Assembly: GCA_023409175.1 (NCBI GenBank)
Contig: JAEYIG010000222.1
Span: 1 to 9,722 of the forward strand
Direction: 5' to 3'
DNA from: Pseudomonadota bacterium
GTDB lineage: Bacteria > Pseudomonadota > Gammaproteobacteria > Burkholderiales > Burkholderiaceae_D
DNA: 9,722 nt
Part shown: positions 6,555-9,722 of the stretch, piece by piece
How the letters are laid out: the number at the start of each line of letters is the position of its first letter
Numbering within the stretch: position 1 is the stretch's first letter
The notes under the pieces: generated by a model
Database searches by the model: none
Told to the model about the DNA's origin: nothing
Seen by the model: only the letters and a program-made list of their open reading frames with translations
Program-made: the position numbers and the translations under genes

Positions 6555-9500
6555 CCAGCGCAAATTGAAATCGACCCGATGTGCCGGCTTGTCCTTTTCG
6601 GACGTTCCTTTCTTGCTTGCCATCAGGTAGATCCTTTCGTCAGGCACTTTGCCTTTCAGGACGAGCCAGTTCTTGACCGCCTCCGCCCTCCGGTTAGCCA
6701 GAAGGATCAGGTTATCGTCAGTCGTGGAATAATGCTGGATCAGCAGTTTTTCCATTTCCGGAACCGGCACGTTCTTGTCGAAAATGAGCAGTTCTTTCGG
6801 CTTGTCGAATTTTTCGTTCTTGTAGACTTCCCTTAGCAACTCAGGATATTCCTTTTCGCTGACCTTGATGTCCTCAAACGATGGCGCCCCGGTTTTCTTG
6901 CGTTTCAGGGAACGGATTTTCCTGTCCAGCGTCGATTGCCCAAGCCCTTCCCTATCCGCAACGTCGTCATACAAGCCTGTAATTTCGAGCTTCAGCTTCG
7001 GCCTCTTGACAAGGCCGTTGGCCAACCGTTCCAGACGTTTTTCGTCATCTTTTGACAAAGTGGCACTGCCCGGCCCGAAAATCATGCCCGAGAGGTTTTT
7101 CTCTTTTTCATTCAACGAAGACAACCACGCAAAAGGAGCGGTAACGATCCGCTTCAGGGTATTCAAGATGACCTTTCCGACAATACTGCCCAGCGAGAAC
7201 TGGGGATCGTTCAACGAGCCGGAAATCGGGACATTGAGGTCGATTACGCCATTACTGTCTTTCAAAAGCGCCAGTGCCAGTTCGATGGACGAGCTGATCG
7301 CTTCCTTGCTTTCGACTTTCTGGCCCAGCGTCAACTGGTCGAGAACCAGTGAATTCTCGGCAGTCAGCATCCCGTTCTGGACCTTGTAGGTTGCCTTGTA
7401 CGTCAGTTTCCCTTTTTCGATCCCGTAACCCAGATACTTGCCGGAATAGGCGGAAAACTGCGCCAGTTCCATGCCTGTCACCTGTGCCTTGATGTTCAGG
7501 GTCAATTTCTCGCTCAATGGATTGACATAACCCGAAATGTCCAGCGGTGCTCCATTGACCTGTCCCCGAAGCCGTATTCTCGATTGCGTTTTCGGGTCAT
7601 TCGACAAATTGATGAACGCGCCCCGCAGATTCTGGATATTGGCCGTGTACCGTGGCTTGATGAAATTATCCGAAAAACGGACGGTTCCGTTTTTGATGAT
7701 CCATTTCTTGATGGCCAGGGAAAAATCCGGCTTTTCCTGACCGTCCGGCGCGGGTAATACGACAGTTTGCGTGGCAGTTTCAGGTTTCCTTTGTTCCTGC
7801 CCGACTTGCCCGGGTTTTGTCTGTTCCGGTGCAACAGGTGCCTGCGCTACAGGAGTTGCACCCTCCCGAATGGCGGCAGGCTCTTGCCCCTCTTCATTTT
7901 CAGTCAGGCTCTTCTGGCCGCCGGCCTTGCTGCGCAAGATATTCTGGAGGTTCAGGCGACCGTCCGCCAGCAGGATGACCCTTGCGACCACATCGGTCAT
8001 CCGGGCCTTGTCGATCGTGACAGAAAGCGGATTCAGGTTGACGGATACCCCTTCAAAGGCCAGGTCTTTCCAGCTGATAACCGGACGTTTTGTCATCTGG
8101 TCGACTGCAGAAAGATTGCTGACGGCCGCGCCCCCCTTGAACTGTCCCTGCAGGACACCGGACGGCGACGTATCCACCAGAAGTTTTCCCTTGACGGACA
8201 AATCCGCCTTCCGCAACGAAAGGTTCACGTAGTCATTGATGTAAGGCTGGATGAACTGGATGCTGACATGGCTGAAATCCACGTCCAGATCGGCTTTTAG
8301 CGGCGAAACGGTAACATTCCCTTTCACCAGATACGATCCCCTGTCGTTGATTCTTGCGCTGGCCGATACGGCAAGCGGCTTGTCCAACGAGTCGGACACG
8401 TTGTTCACCGTGACATTCAGTTGGGACACCTGTGTAACAACCGGTTCTTTCGGCTGACGGTTTTCAAGGTGCATCGACCAGTTCCTGAGTACCGCCTGTT
8501 TGACCTGAAAATGGAAACCGGACTTTTCTGCCGCCTTGTTCAAGGCTTTTTGTGTCAGGGCAGACTTGTCGTCGCCTTTGAACTTGTCGAGCAATTCAGG
8601 CATGCTGTGGATGAAACGGATATGGGTGCCACTCGAAACGATACTGCTGGCACTCACATCATGTTTGTCCATGTCAAGGGACAGGTTTTCAACATTGACG
8701 CCGACATTTCTGGCCGAGATATTGACCGGCGTCTTGTAAGTCCTGTCCGTGATGAAGACCTGTCCTCCAGTCACGGCAAGCTGCGTGAGATAGATAACAA
8801 GAGGCCGTTTTTCCGCAGGGTTCCCATTCTTTGCCTGCTGCGTTTTCGTTTCGGTCTTTTTCCCGGCATCCAGCAAACGTTCGAAATTCCACTGCCCGTT
8901 ACTGTTCCTGTCCAGGAACACCTCGGGATTTTTCAGGCCGATACGGCCGATTCCGATCTTTCCTGAGAGGATATCGCTTTTGTCGATATCGACCTTGAGT
9001 TCCGAAAACCTGAGAAGAGTTGCTCCAGCCGATTCCGCCAGCCACACTGAATTGAGGGTAACGTCACCTTTGACCAGAATCCTTCTTTTCTCCTCTTTCT
9101 TTCTGGGAAAGATGATTTCAAGGTCAGCCGAGAACTTTCCGCTTTTCAGTTTGAAACCCGGATCGAAAGGCAAATATCCCAGATACGTCGGCAAATCGAG
9201 CTTGTCCAGCTTGAGAGCGATCTTGCCCGATTTTTTGTCGTATGCCGGTTTCGACCGCGATTTGCCGACCAGCTCGATTTTGTCATTGTTGACTTTCGCG
9301 CTGATCGCCAGATTGGTGAATATCTCGACTTGCGTCGGAATATTGGCAATGACCGGAATGTCGATGTTCAACTCTTCGATCGACAGGTTCTTTTTCCGTT
9401 GAAGATCGTCTATCCGAATCGTTCCGTTGTCGATCTGGATATTGTTGATGGAAAAATTCGTTTTCGAATCGTCTTCCTTCGGCTTCATGGCATAAGCCAC

Positions 9501-9722
9501 GAGGTCATTGATGTTGTAGTGCTTTTTCCCGTAACGGACAAGATGGATATTCGGATTGACGAGCCGGATTTCCTTCACGACAGGAGCCTGTTCGGAAAAG
9601 GTTTCCGGAGACAATTCGACAAACAGGTGGTCGAAAGACGCAAAGGGCTCTTTCGAATCGGGATCGGTGAGGACGACCCCATCCAGTCTGGCCGTCAGGT
9701 TCCACAAATCGATATCCAGTTT
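6546..9722 (-). CDS. Large DUF748/AsmA-like envelope protein, 5' end outside window
   Basis: The frame is open from the right edge to the TGA at 6546 (1058 residues seen). A TTG at 9707 is not a credible start, because the frame continues upstream and the N-terminal membrane anchor expected of this family is absent; the gene is cut by the window. The protein is a chain of beta-rich DUF748/AsmA-type repeats, for example LPTYLGYLPFDPGFKLKSG near 9160-9190 and KKWIIKNGTVRFSDNF near 7670-7720. A Pro/Gln/Glu-rich linker of about 60 residues (about 7740-7925) divides it. The last ~180 residues (about 7090-6546) resemble an OmpA-like fold interrupted by an insertion. Family members are thought to span or line the periplasm, and related AsmA/TamB proteins have been linked to lipid transport or outer-membrane assembly; the role of this one is unknown. 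It runs convergently to the plus-strand operon, with 22 nt between stop codons. Confidence 0.88.
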   Translation of the reverse strand, partial: KLDIDLWNLTARLDGVVLTDPDSKEPFASFDHLFVELSPETFSEQAPVVKEIRLVNPNIHLVRYGKKHYNINDLVAYAMKPKEDDSKTNFSINNIQIDNGTIRIDDLQRKKNLSIEELNIDIPVIANIPTQVEIFTNLAISAKVNNDKIELVGKSRSKPAYDKKSGKIALKLDKLDLPTYLGYLPFDPGFKLKSGKFSADLEIIFPRKKEEKRRILVKGDVTLNSVWLAESAGATLLRFSELKVDIDKSDILSGKIGIGRIGLKNPEVFLDRNSNGQWNFERLLDAGKKTETKTQQAKNGNPAEKRPLVIYLTQLAVTGGQVFITDRTYKTPVNISARNVGVNVENLSLDMDKHDVSASSIVSSGTHIRFIHSMPELLDKFKGDDKSALTQKALNKAAEKSGFHFQVKQAVLRNWSMHLENRQPKEPVVTQVSQLNVTVNNVSDSLDKPLAVSASARINDRGSYLVKGNVTVSPLKADLDVDFSHVSIQFIQPYINDYVNLSLRKADLSVKGKLLVDTSPSGVLQGQFKGGAAVSNLSAVDQMTKRPVISWKDLAFEGVSVNLNPLSVTIDKARMTDVVARVILLADGRLNLQNILRSKAGGQKSLTENEEGQEPAAIREGATPVAQAPVAPEQTKPGQVGQEQRKPETATQTVVLPAPDGQEKPDFSLAIKKWIIKNGTVRFSDNFIKPRYTANIQNLRGAFINLSNDPKTQSRIRLRGQVNGAPLDISGYVNPLSEKLTLNIKAQVTGMELAQFSAYSGKYLGYGIEKGKLTYKATYKVQNGMLTAENSLVLDQLTLGQKVESKEAISSSIELALALLKDSNGVIDLNVPISGSLNDPQFSLGSIVGKVILNTLKRIVTAPFAWLSSLNEKEKNLSGMIFGPGSATLSKDDEKRLERLANGLVKRPKLKLEITGLYDDVADREGLGQSTLDRKIRSLKRKKTGAPSFEDIKVSEKEYPELLREVYKNEKFDKPKELLIFDKNVPVPEMEKLLIQHYSTTDDNLILLANRRAEAVKNWLVLKGKVPDERIYLMASKKGTSEKDKPAHRVDFNLRWKN

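Noticed and set aside
9705..9707. TTG as the start of the DUF748 protein.
   Set aside because: The frame is open to the window edge (KLDID precedes it), and the family has an N-terminal anchor that is not yet reached; the gene is simply truncated by the window.
1..9722. Insertion sequence, CRISPR array, prophage or defence island.
   Set aside because: All coding space is taken by conserved housekeeping or envelope genes; no transposase-like protein, direct repeat array or target duplication was seen.

Overview
The window looks like a piece of the housekeeping chromosome of a betaproteobacterium. The block cysS / AlkA-type glycosylase / accA / tilS on one strand and ppiB / lpxH on the other, sharing one control region, is a known Burkholderiales arrangement. 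With roughly balanced base composition (near half G+C by eye) rather than the high G+C of most of that order, an Oxalobacteraceae member such as Oxalobacter is my best guess. This is inference from gene order and protein character, not a search result. LpxH shows a lipid A-making, Gram-negative cell.

Layout. Bases 1-4339 hold four minus-strand genes in one apparent operon, in transcription order cysS (cysteinyl-tRNA synthetase), an AlkA/HhH-GPD DNA glycosylase, accA (acetyl-CoA carboxylase alpha subunit) and tilS (tRNA-Ile lysidine synthetase, whose 3' end lies outside the window). Spacing is tight (16-nt overlap, 52-nt gap, 11-nt gap) and the three distal genes use GTG, GTG and TTG starts. 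Bases 4340-4622 are the only sizeable non-coding stretch: a divergent control region with candidate promoters for both operons whose -35 boxes overlap, two short inverted repeats sitting on the -10 boxes, and a long folded leader before ppiB. Bases 4623-6523 hold the plus-strand operon ppiB (cytoplasmic cyclophilin), lpxH (UDP-2,3-diacylglucosamine hydrolase) and an AAG/MPG-type 3-methyladenine DNA glycosylase, closed by a probable terminator at about 6526-6554. Bases 6546-9722 hold the 3' part of a very large convergent minus-strand gene for a DUF748/AsmA-like envelope protein, whose start lies beyond the right edge.

The genes serve translation (cysS, tilS), fatty acid and lipid A synthesis (accA, lpxH), protein folding (ppiB), repair of alkylated bases (two unrelated glycosylases) and the cell envelope (DUF748). 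I see no mobile element, CRISPR array, RNA gene or defence system, and no convincing new system. The points most worth a second look are the divergent cysS/ppiB control region, the split OmpA-like tail of the DUF748 protein, and the presence of two structurally unrelated alkyl-base glycosylases in neighbouring operons.
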